From: Liolophura sinensis
Lineage: Eukaryota; Mollusca; Polyplacophora; Chitonida; Chitonidae
Assembly (NCBI RefSeq): GCF_032854445.1
Contig: NC_088295.1
Coordinates: 89,611,836-89,675,835, forward strand
Length of the DNA stretch: 64,000 bases
Direction of reading: 5' to 3'
Positions 35,400-47,504 of the stretch are shown in pieces. Position numbers and translations under genes: made by a program. The notes below the pieces were generated by a model. That model had not been told where the DNA came from. It did no database searches and worked only from the letters and a program-made list of their open reading frames with translations. Position 1 is the first letter of the stretch. The number at the start of each line of letters is the position of its first letter.

Positions 35400-37779
35400 A
35401 AATTTTAGGAATGTTATTGCCGATTTTGAATGGTATCATGGGGACAGACCAGCCTAGTTTTAATTCAGATAATACTTGGCCGTCTGAGTACTCATGTTTG
35501 GGGTAGATGACCGAAAAGCTGCAGAACTGCATGGTATATAGCCCACCACCAAAAAACTGCACAGGGCCTGTACACCCATGCACGTTTGACATATACCGCA
35601 TTCCGATAGGTACATGACTTGTATATAAGTGACACAGGCACAGTTAGTGAATTCTCAAATGTAGATGGATTATTCACACGACCGTAATAGATGTTGGTTA
35701 TGATCGAACCGATGACCTTGGTGTGTCACACTGGTTTGTGAGTGATTTAAAATAGCATTCTTCTGCTTTGGAGAGAAAGGATTTTTTAACTAAACACGAC
35801 ACCCTGAAAAACTCACATACAGCCACTTTCACATGGTGCGAGGTTCAGAGTTTTAGACTTTTTATTTTTATATAGGCTATTTGACGTATTTCTACAGCAG
35901 CATTGGTATTCGAATAGACTGGAAGAAAGCAAAGAATTGTACCGAATAAGTGATTGCACAAGGGGAAATAATTCGAAAAATTTGAGCTTAAGTGGTACAC
36001 AAAGCGTAAGTGTTTATAATATGAATTATATCTTTCAGCTTGAAAAACTCTGATTACATTTTGGACAATGAGTAGGACTATACAACTCACTGAACGTGCA
36101 AGTCATGTTATAACTGGACGTGCATATGCAAGATTGTAGCCGCATGGACGTGCACGTGATTGTAACTGAACGTGCACGTCATTTTATAACTGGACGTGCA
36201 TATGCATGACTGTACCTGTATGGACGTGCGCGTGATTGTAGTTGAACGTGCACATCATTGTAACTGAACGTGCATATCACTGTAACTGAGCACCCACATC
36301 ATTGTAACAGAAAGCTCGTTAAGACCCACGTTTTTAACGTGATAAACCTAATCAGCGTGTTACAGCGTGCTGCATACAGCCCATTTCATTCATATATGAT
36401 AAAGCTGAGTGCCATTTCGTGACACTGTGGCTGAAAGGACTTTAATAGTCGCCTCAATATACATGTACAAGCCGATAAATTAAGTTACAAACGATGAAAA
36501 TACATGTGAAATGTATAAGTTATCCGGCCAGTCGATAAATGGACTACGAGTGTCGGGCCTGTACATGAAGGCCTAGTTTTCAAAAAAGCACAAAATTATA
36601 AACAGTTAACTTCTTTAGTCTCTTTTACCTCCAAGGATGTAACACTTCGCAAATACCAGTTTCAAATAAAAACAAATAAAGCTGAATACTGACTTTCGTA
36701 TACAATCCAGAACCAGAGATGAACTATGTACTCATTGTGCATAGGGCCTTGGGCCTAGACACTTATCATGATAATAAGTCATGTATGAACATAGCCGACA
36801 TTAATAGGTCTGACAAAAGAATATGTATGATGTAAACATGACAAAATTTCGTATATGTGCATGTATATACCGATAAACCTGTATTTACGATATTTGAATA
36901 TATACTTGATGCATACACAGGAAAAACTGATAGGCATATACATGTTAAAATAAAAACGGCTGTTTGACCACTCTAGTAGACATGTCATATTTTTGTATAA
37001 AACACCAGTGTTTTGGAGAGAACGTTGAAATGATTTACTGAAAACGTCACTGTTATACAAAGGATATCAGCCTATGTTTTTACCAAAATGAATGTGTTTA
37101 TAGTCCCACCATATACATGTAATGCGTTCATGGATAAGACGTCTGCCTTCAAATAAAAACAGCAATGCGTTTGCACATTAATGCCTATGTTTTTTATAAA
37201 CACATGTCATGTGTCGTTAATATCTACACTACAGTGTACATATACATACCCATCTGTTAAATTTTAAACCACTGTATTTTAAATTGTAGTCCTATTTCAT
37301 TCATCCATTCTTATCTGGCCAAATTCACAACACATATTACAGATATGTACATACGTATGTATCGTATAATGACAGATGCAAATAAAAAATATTGTAGGGG
37401 CGGAGTTGGGGAAGTTGATTTAATCTGTGTGTCATTTGGCAAAATCACCATATTATTCCCCACCTGTATAAATACGTTTATGAGAGCCATTTTATGATAA
37501 CCCTACCTACGTGTACGTATTACCTGTAAACCAGTGGGGGACCTTACTTATTGGTAAGATTCACTGATAAATGTTATTTTGCTTATGTATTCCCGCTTTG
37601 GCCGAACAGTACCGAACATACCCGAAGCGAACGTTGGCAACGACATCACGTGACTCTACGCGGTCACAACCCGTTACCCCTAGCTACCACTGACGCTGTC
37701 GACACCGTAATACAGGTAGCGATTCAGAGGACGGACAGAGGCAGTTAATGTGAGTGACAGAGAATAATCACACAGAAGC
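35400..37779. other. Intergenic between P1 and CFAP68
   Basis: No gene recognised. Contains a loose 24-bp repeat near 36082-36312. Upstream of CFAP68, 'tcacgtgac' (E-box, about 37644) and 'gttggcaac' (about 37632; its reverse complement starts GTTGCC, half an RFX X-box) are possible promoter elements. Confidence 0.5.
36082..36312. repeat. Degenerate 24-bp tandem repeat
   Basis: 'attgtaactgaacgtgcac' and variants ('ataactggacgtgcatatg') recur about nine times, grouped in a roughly 75-bp higher-order pattern. Confidence 0.75.
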
Positions 37780-39792
37780 ATGAGTGTGGACAAAGAGCCA
37801 GCATTCAGATCGACAGTGCGGGCGTCCGGGTTAGGCGAAGTTTGGACGCACAGTAATGACGACAGTAAATTCCGGCAGTTCGGCTGGAGATGCACTACAA
37901 ACGAGAGCTCGTTCTGCAACGGTACTCTCGTGGGAAACTGGAATGAAGAAAAGTTTGACACAAACGAAGTGAGGAAAGCCGAACGTTTGCCTTCTCAGGT
38001 AGGCCCACTGTTGTGGTATTTGGAAAAAAGAAATTCAAAACCTGCAAGACCTGTAGTTTGCCCTTTTTAGCCTACATGCCTAACATATGAAAGAATATAT
38101 GAATAGGCCCCAGTGCGGACATACTGTACATGAAAGTTAGGCCTATGTACATAGGCTACATTCCGATGGATATTATTTATGTCACTCGTAAACCAGCACT
38201 GACTGCTTATTAATACATAGCTGTTTCCATATCTGATGTCCCGGTGCCGTATCGGAGTTGGCTCCATTTCAGGATATATAAGCCTACCTAACCAATTATA
38301 AGTTTTGAGCATCCGGGTTCTTCGTGAGTTCTGCAGTGTAGAGAACAACAGGACAATGAAACTATCACATCTGAAGGTTAGACACATTAAGATTAAGAAA
38401 TTGTAATTTGCTACCTAAAATACAGAAGGTCCAAATGAGAGTAGACGCATGGTTTTCTTCTGTGACGTTGCATTGCGTGTGTACTTCATAGGCCTATATG
38501 TTTTATGAGCACACATACATGGTTAATTGTGACGTAATAAAGGGAAGAATCCATGAGTTCACAGCTTTGGACTGTCTTGATGCAAGCCGGAAGGAGTTTT
38601 ATGAGTCCCCCATTAAGGTACACCAAAGTTACGTCATGGTAAAGGATTGTTGATCGAGTGCACATGTGCACGAGCTAACACTATGGCGAAACTACAAACT
38701 ATCAAACTACATTATATATGGGCATATTTACCCTGCAAGTACATGTAATACAAAATTTTTACATGCGTTGGAAAATCAGTTGTATCTTGGAGACATATAT
38801 CGCTAACTTCTTAAATCTTTATTTATTTATTTATTTATTTATTTATTGTAGCTCAGAAGCACGTTTTAACTTCTTTATTTTCAGTACGACCATTATTATG
38901 AAAGGACTTATGGGGTCAGTTACAACACAGTACCACGTGAAGTTCCGACGGATCTTAAACACCTGAAAGGTACCGTACATTATACATTATATATAATGTG
39001 GTGGAAAGGGGCCTGTAAAGTTGACTACATGTTTAACTGATATCGTATTCAACAGTGTGCAGTAATTTAAAAAGAAAAAATTTAAAGCGGCAAGAAAAAA
39101 AGTTCAGTGCAGGCTGATATACTCAGTAATGAAGAATGCATCTACCAGTGGGCGTATGGACATAGATATATACTCAGATCCTATAGCTTGTGTTTACTTT
39201 CTGTAGGCTTTAGCCCACAGCTGATATCAGTAACACAGCTGAAGACGAACGTTTTTTAGGCTATATGCCTATCTACTTCATGTCCGCATGTCAGTCAATT
39301 CACCACACGTCAAATATTCATGCTCACGGCGTTTGATTAACAAACAGGTTTGGCCGGCCATGGTATTCATGGTTTCATATAAAGGATAGTTTTACGTTAG
39401 ATCCCACAACCTGTAAATGTATGGATATACACCAAAGCCCATAGATCTATATGCCCTGTATTGCGTCATAAGTAATATAAATAGCAGGCCTGTGTTGCAT
39501 GGAATAGAAAACATGCATCTGCTTATAATTGCACGAAGTTTCTGCTGAGAATTCTCTACTTTCTGTTGTGATGGCTCACTTATGGGTCTACTCATTCTTA
39601 TCTTTCTTCTTACCCTCAGCCCCGTACCCACACGCCTTTCCTGGTCACCAGCCGGAGCTCGACTCTCGGGCCATGAAGGCCGTCTATAACAGCTGGCAAA
39701 CGACGAATAGAATGGACTATATCCATCCGGACGTTCGGCGCGCCCCGGTCCAGACGAAGACCGCAACAGTCAGCCCGTCACAGACAAGCTAG
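37780..39792 (+). CDS. CFAP68: Cilia- and flagella-associated protein 68 (C11orf1 homologue), three exons
   Basis: Exons 37780-37998, 38885-38969 and 39620-39792 (phases 0, 1) code 158 residues; the human protein is about 150. Diagnostic stretches in order are GEVWTHSNDDSKF, FGWRCTTNESSF, GTLVGNWNEEKFD, LPSQ|YDHYYERTYGVSYN and FPGHQPELD, all close to what I recall of the vertebrate protein. CFAP68 is a microtubule inner protein of axonemal doublets, so the product should act inside motile cilia and sperm flagella. It is cytosolic, with no signal peptide or membrane segment. Splice sites: CAG|gtaggc, ttttcag|TAC, AAAG|gtaccg, ccctcag|CC. The C-terminal tail after MDYIHPDV is poorly conserved. 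A half X-box lies about 150 bp upstream, in keeping with RFX control of ciliary genes, but this is only suggestive. Confidence 0.9.
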
Positions 39793-40160
39793 TTGTACCA
39801 TATTCACCATAGACAGCTACATTGCTCATCCATTATAATCTAAAAAAATGTAATCATAATAATTAAACAATATGATTTAGAAAAAAAAAGTAAACAAAAA
39901 ATGGAGCAAATACTAGGACTGACTCACTCATTCACACGAGCTGAATAACTTATTTGACGAGTGCAGTGGATGTGTTTTGTATTTTGGGGGATACGCTTTT
40001 CACGATTGTATATACATGCGCCAGTACCTATTGTCATCCATCACTTTTCCTTCTTTATTCGCTGTTGCAATAAGACATCGTGCAATGTGACGTTGCCTTT
40101 TTTTATAATAAAATCCTAAGCCTTGTATATATATGTTGCAATTTCTATATTTTATTATAT
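39793..40160. other. 3' flank of CFAP68
   Basis: AT-rich. 'aataaa' at about 40108 may serve polyadenylation. Nothing else seen. Confidence 0.4.
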
Positions 40161-40164
40161 TTAC

Positions 40165-40378
40165 TTGTTAATTTTGATTCGTGTTTTACTCAAGACTATT
40201 TCACTTTGACTTTCTCTTTCTCTTTGACTGTACGTGGCAAAGTCTACCAACAACCTGCGGATGACTGAAGATCCCCTCCCACCTCCACCCCCGGGCTCTT
40301 TCTAGTTTCCTCCCGCTGGTCGCCGTCGTAGAAGTGAAATGTTCTCGAGTATGGCGTAAAACACTATTATCAAATAAA
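40165..40378 (+). mobile_element. ATTT-family SINE in forward orientation with an inverted 5' fragment
   Basis: 40245-40378 reads in plus orientation ('aacctgcggatgac', 'gaagtgaaatgttctcgag', 'ggcgtaaaacac', tail). 40165-40205 is an inverted piece of the same end ('gtgttttactcaagac', 'tatttcacttt'). The two ends could pair as a hairpin. Confidence 0.65.
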
Positions 40379-40379
40379 C

Positions 40380-41030
40380 AAAAACAAGCCTTCAGATACA
40401 TGTATCTTAACTTTGACTGTCTTTTATTTCATTTTCACAACAAAATCACTAAAGGAGACTAAAGTATATTACGACAGATATCAAAAGCTTTAAATGTAAG
40501 TTTATGCATAGTTAAACACTATTAACATTTATGGAGAGTCATATAAAGTCAAAACATTCGGCACTTACAAGTCTTAAACAAAGAAATCTTTCATTTTGAT
40601 TCATCCTGTCTGAAACTTGATTATATTTGGTGAGATGCAATCGTTCCGTATCCGTCTGCTTTACTTCTTTCAGTTTATCTGTATATTTACCGTAAAAGTA
40701 AAATGATCTTTAATCCTACCGAATAAAATACTATAATCCGTATATACTGTATTGAATGGATTATACCAATTCCAGAAATTCTACAAGTGTACTTTTATAC
40801 ACAAATTAATCACAACACATAAAATAATACAACTGCATTATTTCTCATCGGGACAATTAAGTCAACGAGTTTGGTGTTTTCACCTAACACGTGATGTATG
40901 TATAGGGTAGATGATGTAAACACTTGAAAATATACAAAGCTGATGATTACTTATTTTATTTAATTGTTTACAAATACACAACTGAAAAAAGTAGGGAATA
41001 TTCTATATAAATGAACCACATCTATTTATT
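40380..41030. other. AT-rich intergenic, no gene seen
   Basis: No ORF or repeat of note. Confidence 0.4.
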
Positions 41031-41031
41031 T

Positions 41032-42156
41032 GACACTTCAGTAATCATAACTTATTCTGGTGCGTTTTACTCCTACTCAACATATTTCTTGCACTTATAT
41101 GAGGGCAGCCAGTGTTAGTGTTGGGGGTAACAGAGCAGAGTTTGAGAGGGAGCCACGTCCATTCACATTTAACTCGTTTATCGATAATACTGCATGAGAT
41201 ATATGATGATAGAAACGAGATAGGGGTAAATATTATACAGTCCTGATCTTATTAGCCAAATGTACGGAATCTGACAAATTTGAATAAAAACCTGAGAACG
41301 TACCCAACCTTATTCACTTGCATATCGTATAAAAGCTTGCAATTAAAGGCATTGGTATGTTTTAACAACTTTCATGACACGTCGGGAGCAGCATAACTCT
41401 CCATTCGTTGTCATCTGCATACATGTAATCGCTTATTCGAGAAATATCCACACAAACATGAACATCTTCAACATACATGTTTGAAAAGTATATAACCACG
41501 TTACCAAGGGTCAACGGTTAGCGGAGGAAACCACTAGTGTCCTGGAAAAGAAGTAAACCTGACAAGCAGGAACCTGACTAACACTGTTTGTGAACCAAAC
41601 TAGCTGCAGCTGGATTCGAATAGTGATCTCATTGGGCTATATAGCTATGGTGACATTATTGTTCACATGGTCTCAGTTGATGAAGAAAAAAACATCAAAG
41701 TTCACGCTATTCCTGTGCATTTTCGACGAATACAAATCTTGTACATATGAATTATGTGTAATTGCTGTAATGAAGAAGGACATATACATCTATAATCCAA
41801 ACAGCTGTTAAAGGGTAAGACCAACGAATTTTTACTGGCCTACAATTTTTTCTTGGTTCTTTTTTTATTAACATAGCATCCACTAAAATTTGTTCTCATA
41901 CAAGTGCCTTCTTACACAGGTTTATGTATATGTGGTTATTAATTAACAAAGCCTCGGCATCTTTCTAACTGGGGCCAATTAAGGGATATACATGTCAGGT
42001 GTAACGTACTGCCCTATCCCGTCGCCTATGTCGTGCCTGTAGCTCACAGTTCAGGACATTTTATAGACAACCTCATCATAGAACACGTCCATAGGTTTTT
42101 ACTGACACTTCAGTAATCATAACTTATTCTGGTGCGTTTTACTCCTACTCAACATA
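41032..42156. repeat. Pair of identical ~54-bp direct repeats about 1.07 kb apart
   Basis: The stretch 'gacacttcagtaatcataac' through 'tactcctactcaacata' occurs at about 41032-41085 and again at about 42104-42156 without visible difference. The first copy runs on into a diverged ATTT-family SINE (to about 41165); the second stops abruptly. Confidence 0.85.
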
Positions 42157-42694
42157 ACGAATTCGTGGGCCTAAACCATGCATACTAATCCACACAAACA
42201 AGGGACACAACTATGCTCTAGCACGCCGTAATATAGGATTGTTTCCCCTTCAATTTGTTGAGTTTGTATCTGTCATCAAAAATGGTGACATGGTCTCTGA
42301 ATGACAATAGTATTATGTGAAGGCCCACACAGAGGAGATGTGCTAAATTCAGCTCTAAGAACTTCGATGGCGTCTTCTTCATCAACATATATGCTGTGTC
42401 ATGTTACGTGGCGTCCTGCGTAAGCCGCTGTATAAGATTTCCATAAGGGTGGCATTAACACATAGGCTTAATTTAATCCGCATAGTTATACCGACATACA
42501 TGTAATCAACATCGTCGTTTAAAACTGATTATATTTAAATGTAAGACAAAAGTGATAATCTTGAACAAATGTATTAATACAAAATACAGAATCAAAAGAT
42601 TGTATGTTCACATACATGAACTGGCCAACATGGACTTATTATTTTTTTATTATTATTTATTTATTTTTAACACTTCTCATGTGTTCGTTTACGA

Positions 42695-42785
42695 TTTATT
42701 TATTTATTTATTTGATGTTTTACGCCGCACTCGAGAATATTTCACTTATAAGACGGCGGCCAGCATTATGGTGGGTGGAAAGCGG
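42695..42785 (-). mobile_element. ATTT-family SINE, 3' fragment
   Basis: (ATTT)n, 'gatgttttacgccgcac', 'tcgagaatatttcactt' and 'ggccagcattatggtgg', then a break. Confidence 0.85.
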
Positions 42786-42978
42786 GGTGTTCATTTACGA
42801 TGATGGATGACCGGAACGTGGTTTTCGATGTTGACAAAATATGTGGACACAGAATTATGGGTAATATATTAATATTCCCATATAGATGTCCATTAAAGCC
42901 CTTAAAGATAAGATAGAATGCAGAATGGATGGAATGCATAGGCCTGTGTTTACATCATCACTGTTTTTGGCTCCATTT

Positions 42979-43177
42979 TTACTGTGCACCAGTTTCGACC
43001 ATGCCAGCCTCGTTTTCAGTCATCCTCGGCATTGTCAGCTGTTGTAGGGCTTTTACAATGAAACCCGTTCCTGACCTAGCCAGTCCCAGGCAGTCTATGA
43101 GATGGCCCCGGAGTGTGGATAACGTATTCTGTAACCTAGTGACGCGCACTCGGCCCGATGACGTATCTTCCAAATAA
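42979..43177. CDS. Unassigned short open frame on either strand
   Basis: This GC-richer patch is open on both strands. Reverse, 43173-42979: 64 codons beginning MEDTSSGRVRVTRLQNTL. Forward, 43001-43177: 58 codons beginning MPASFSVILGIVSCC, signal-peptide-like, with its stop inside AATAAA. I recognise neither. The reverse frame would start about 30 bp from a CCAAT box and be divergent from capicua. Either, or neither, may be real. Confidence 0.2.
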
Positions 43178-43194
43178 AGAAGTTGGCCTCATTT

Positions 43195-44110
43195 TACTAA
43201 GCGTGATTGGTCAAGGTTTACGAGGTTGACGTTTTGGGGGCTGTGCCTATGAACACGGACAGTAAATCGTGCAGATTGCTCTCAAATTGACAAAATTCTC
43301 CAAATATAGCGTTGCAAAGATGAGTTTCGTGTACGAGTATAATAGACCAACATCTATGCTGTATTGTGCAATCAAATTTTTGTGGCTGTCTTGTCAAATA
43401 AAGAGAGACGAAAGCCATGAAATTTTCGCAGACTCACTACTAGTGTCTGAGATACTCGCTGAATAAACAGTATCTCCAGCCCAGTCAGACGCATCGACCA
43501 ATCACACCTGAGCTTGTTTTGTATGAAGCCCACGTGACTGAAGCTTAGCCAATAACATCGCGTAATTTTTCGACGCATATGCTCATTCACCTTTTTTAGT
43601 CTCAGGACTATTTTCTACAGCGAGGAGGTAAAGAACTAGAGAGCCTTTAAAGTTACGTCATTTTGGTAAGTTTTTCAACCATTATTGCAAACTTTGTATT
43701 ACTAGGTTGATAAATAAGTAGTCATTTCATATGTTTGACCATCTTACTCCTTCAAGTGAATCCACGAAATGGAACTAGGAGGGACAAAAGTTGGAGGTAG
43801 TTGCGGCAGCTCTGACATCGCCCCTGTCGATCGAGCCGCGATTTCGAGGCCACAGATTTTACAATAGCCGGGATCTGGGGTCGCTCTCGTTTCGAAATGC
43901 CGTTGAAATTCATCAGTGTTCTGAATGAACGGAATGGTTTTGTGATTGTTGACACTCTTTAAACACTTGTAGTTGCTCGTTTCATTAGTGGGGGCTGGTT
44001 TTTAGGATGCATTTTGCAGCGAGAGGGCAATGTTTGGAAGCGTAGTGTACGGAGTAATTTGCCGTTTGGGAAGAATGCCGGAGTAACTGAGGTCTACGTG
44101 GTGAAATCGT
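43195..44110 (+). promoter_or_regulatory. Probable capicua promoter and 5' non-coding exon region
   Basis: CCAAT-type boxes occur at about 43205 (gattggtca, reverse), 43497 (accaatcac) and 43551 (gccaataac). CpG-dense sequence follows (43800-43900, for example 'gatcgagccgcgatttcg'). A non-coding first exon ending TTTTG|gtaagt at 43665 is plausible, as the coding exon begins after an acceptor at 47469. The reverse CCAAT box would also suit a divergent transcript. Confidence 0.4.
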
Positions 44111-45746
44111 CTCGTATGCCGAGACTGGAATGTGTGTGACGGCCACAACACAGCCAAGGCCCACAGCTCATGGCAAGTTATGACGACCTGGTGTTGTTAC
44201 AACCCATTTAGAAACCGTCTACTTTTCCTTCAAACCTGTATTTTAATTGTTTGTAATGTGTTTAATTGTAGTTTCTAGAGTAACGTCCTTTTATGTAGTT
44301 TAGAAATAGCTTTTGAGGACATGATGTCATTCGGAGCGAACAAGCTGACAAATGGCCTACTGTGTCAGTTTTATGACCACATACAGGTCTGCTTCCCCCC
44401 CCCCCATAATAGGATGTAGCAACGTACAGGTTACACAGATGCCCTAAATTTAGAGATATGGCGGTTTGTTTTTTTCTCTCCATCTTTTTATGGAGATATG
44501 GTAGATTTACATGATATGGTAAGTATGACATTTAAATGTCATTTCCCTAATATTTGGTTCAGCTTTTTACTAGTGTATTTAATTTAAATTTGGTTAATTA
44601 AATTAGTTAATTAAAATGGTCATTTACTGTTCTTTTTTGGCTTGGTTCTCCATCATAAGGTGATATATGCTTGGTACATGTAGGGGTCGTCTAGGCAGTC
44701 TTGTGCCTCTGTTCTTTGATGGATTCATGTCCATTGTCTACAGTGTTTGGTGAGACATTCCTGTGAGGCAGTTAGAGCACTATAACTTATGTTTCACCCA
44801 GTCTATACATGCGGTGATAAATATTATATATGGCCCCTTTGGGTGATTTCACCAGTGAAACCCTACAAGTTAAAGAATGTCTTCTATCGAGAATTCCCAT
44901 GAAGTGAAGTTATGGAAATGTCAATTTGAACAAGAACAAGAGGTGTACTCATTTTGAAGCAGTCACAGCAAGTGCCTGGTTTAACGTTCTTGGTAACATA
45001 TAGTGAAGAGATGTATATGACCATCACAAATAGGCCTCATGTAATATTGCAATAATGTTGCAGTCTTAATTCAGGCTGAATTAGTGGGTCCAGTAATGAG
45101 ATTTGTAACTTTTGTAACTTGTAGTAGCATGTCTCAGTTGTCTTCCCATAAATTTTCTTGGACCAGCACAGTAAATAACACAGCCCTTTAAATGTTTTTT
45201 GTAGCTCTAGTACACCCAAGAGTCATGCTGTGATCAGAAAATACCTTTCTTAACTTTCAGTCATAACACACATTTGACCATAAGACAGACTGTCCTAATC
45301 GCAGATGCAACACTGAACAACACCATCTTGTATGAAAGCCTGAACAATATCCATTTAGTAATAATTAAGAAGGACGTTCGGATAGTAACAAAGGTGTGTA
45401 TAGGAATGAATAACATTCTAAAGTTTTAGAGATTTGCATGTATTGTACATAAAGTCCTAATCATCTTGTACTAAATTATCCTTTCTTGTTGGTGGAGGTA
45501 ATGAATCAGAATGTAGAACGTCATTTTAAACTATGTGTTATGCGAAAGCCAACTTACACGTATGTAAACTTGACATTCTGGGGACACCCACAAAACTTCG
45601 TAAATCATATTTCCCTCGTGAAAGAGGGCCCAGGTTATAAATATTATGAAACATCCCTTTGAATTTCAACTTTCGCATCAGTGCAAATCATGGAAAGGTA
45701 GACGAGTCCAGAAGAGTTATATTTACTTGCAGTATCTGAAACAGGA

Positions 45747-45777
<31 letters not shown>

Positions 45778-47469
45778 ATTTGTAATGCTTGTAGACTATT
45801 TGTTAGTGTTATAAATTTGTGTTCTTCCTTCGGACAGTGACTGAGGTAGAGACAGTGGATAGGCCTGGCAGTAACTAGTGTACAGGGAATGACAGTCGGG
45901 TGTATTTATAGTTTTGTGTCAATGGAGGTTATGCTTCACTAACTACATGTGCCTATTTTGTGCTGGGTAGAAAACGTAGGAAGCGGGATAAGCTTATATC
46001 AGAATTGATTCAAACTGTGCAAAAGTATGACCTTTTTTTTCTTTTCTTTTTTTTTTTTATTCATATATGTGCGTGTTAAGAAAGAAAGGAAAGATTGACA
46101 GAAAAAAAAAAAAAATTTGTATCAATAAAACACATCAGATGACAGCTCTCACTGCTAGTGTTCTGTCCTATGCAAGGGACCTGGCCGTAGATTCAACCTG
46201 GTGTTTTCCTAACTTCACATGAAAGAATATCTGAAATATCTGGGTCACCATTCAACATGGCCGCAACATGTGGTTTGACAGTCATTGACGCTGTGCTGTA
46301 GCGTAATGGGGATGTCAGAGCTTCCCTGTAGGTGTGACAGGACTGGTACCTTAGCAGACTTTACTTTTTTTGTACCTGACCTAGCCGATGACATGCACAT
46401 CAGTTGGCTTCTGTAAGGCTGTACTCTTCCTGAACTCACCATTTTCCTTTGTACATGTACACGTAGCTTCTAGACTTTGTGTGATGGTTAAACACTTATG
46501 TGCACAATTGATTTACATAAGAATTTACGTAAGAATTTTTCTCTCTTACAGCTTTACTTGCATTTGTCAAACTATTTGTATTTTCACAACTTGTTACTAT
46601 TTTCTGAATCTAGCAATATTTTCACAATTCATCATTTTCAAAAGCCGTAAATATAACATTTATGATTTATATCCTCAGAAAATCATCTTGTATACATTTA
46701 TCCATCTACAGTATTTTATTTGTATGAAATTATATCACATGTACTGTGCATGGTCATGTAGACAGTCAACAAATAAGTAAGCTACTGAAGTTAAACCACC
46801 AAGAAATAATTAAGTTTGATTTCCAAATTACATCGAACATCTTTTTTTTCTTTTGTACAAATGTTGAGAAATGGAATGATAATTTATTAATTGAATTTAA
46901 GGATTGATTTTGAACAAAAACTTGGCACAGGATTTCCACACTTGAGTCTTGCAGTGACACGGGAAGTGTGTTGTGTTTATTGACATGAACATGCATTCTC
47001 ATTTTCCCCTTCCAACAAGATCTGCGGATAATATGCTGATTTTGTTGCAAGAACATTATACACTTATTCAAACAATATGTATACATGTTATTCACATTCC
47101 ATAATAACATGTACATGTAAATGCTCATCTAAAGTTGACTTTCAGTCGCCTTTGTAACTTAGTGATGCATGTCATGGAGTTGCAACATGGCCAGAAGCAT
47201 TACAAATGTCATATCTTTACGGCTTTGAATTTTCTGTTGCAAGTTCACATTTTACAGGCATCTGGTCAAACAGTTTACCTCTCATTTTTCTGAGTGAAAT
47301 GCAGGAGAGACTCATTTTACATTATTACAGTGCACACATACTTGTTCTTGGCATTGGGTACTTAGTCCCCTGCTTCAAGAGTAGATAGTGCTGCATGTTA
47401 GATGTGTTCCCTTGCAGAAAATTTTCGTGTTTTCGTGTTTTCCTACAACATATTCTATGTTTTTCACAG
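43666..47469. other. Intron in the 5' UTR of capicua
   Basis: About 3.8 kb without recognisable coding sequence. Homopolymer tracts include T runs at 45750-45772 and 46032-46060 and an A run near 46100-46115. The true first exon is uncertain. Confidence 0.45.
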
Positions 47470-47480
47470 GTTCAAAAGCT

Positions 47481-47504
47481 ATGAGTAGTTTAAGTGCATT
47501 ATGA
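47481..47504 (+). promoter_or_regulatory. Upstream ORF overlapping the capicua start (ATGA)
   Basis: ATG at 47481 opens a seven-codon frame (MSSLSAL) whose TGA at 47502-47504 overlaps the main ATG at 47501-47503. It lies within the same exon, after the acceptor at 47469. Such an arrangement can reduce or couple translation of the main frame. Confidence 0.55.

Noticed and set aside
39392-39766. 124-codon reverse ORF
   Set aside because: Antisense shadow of the last CFAP68 exon.
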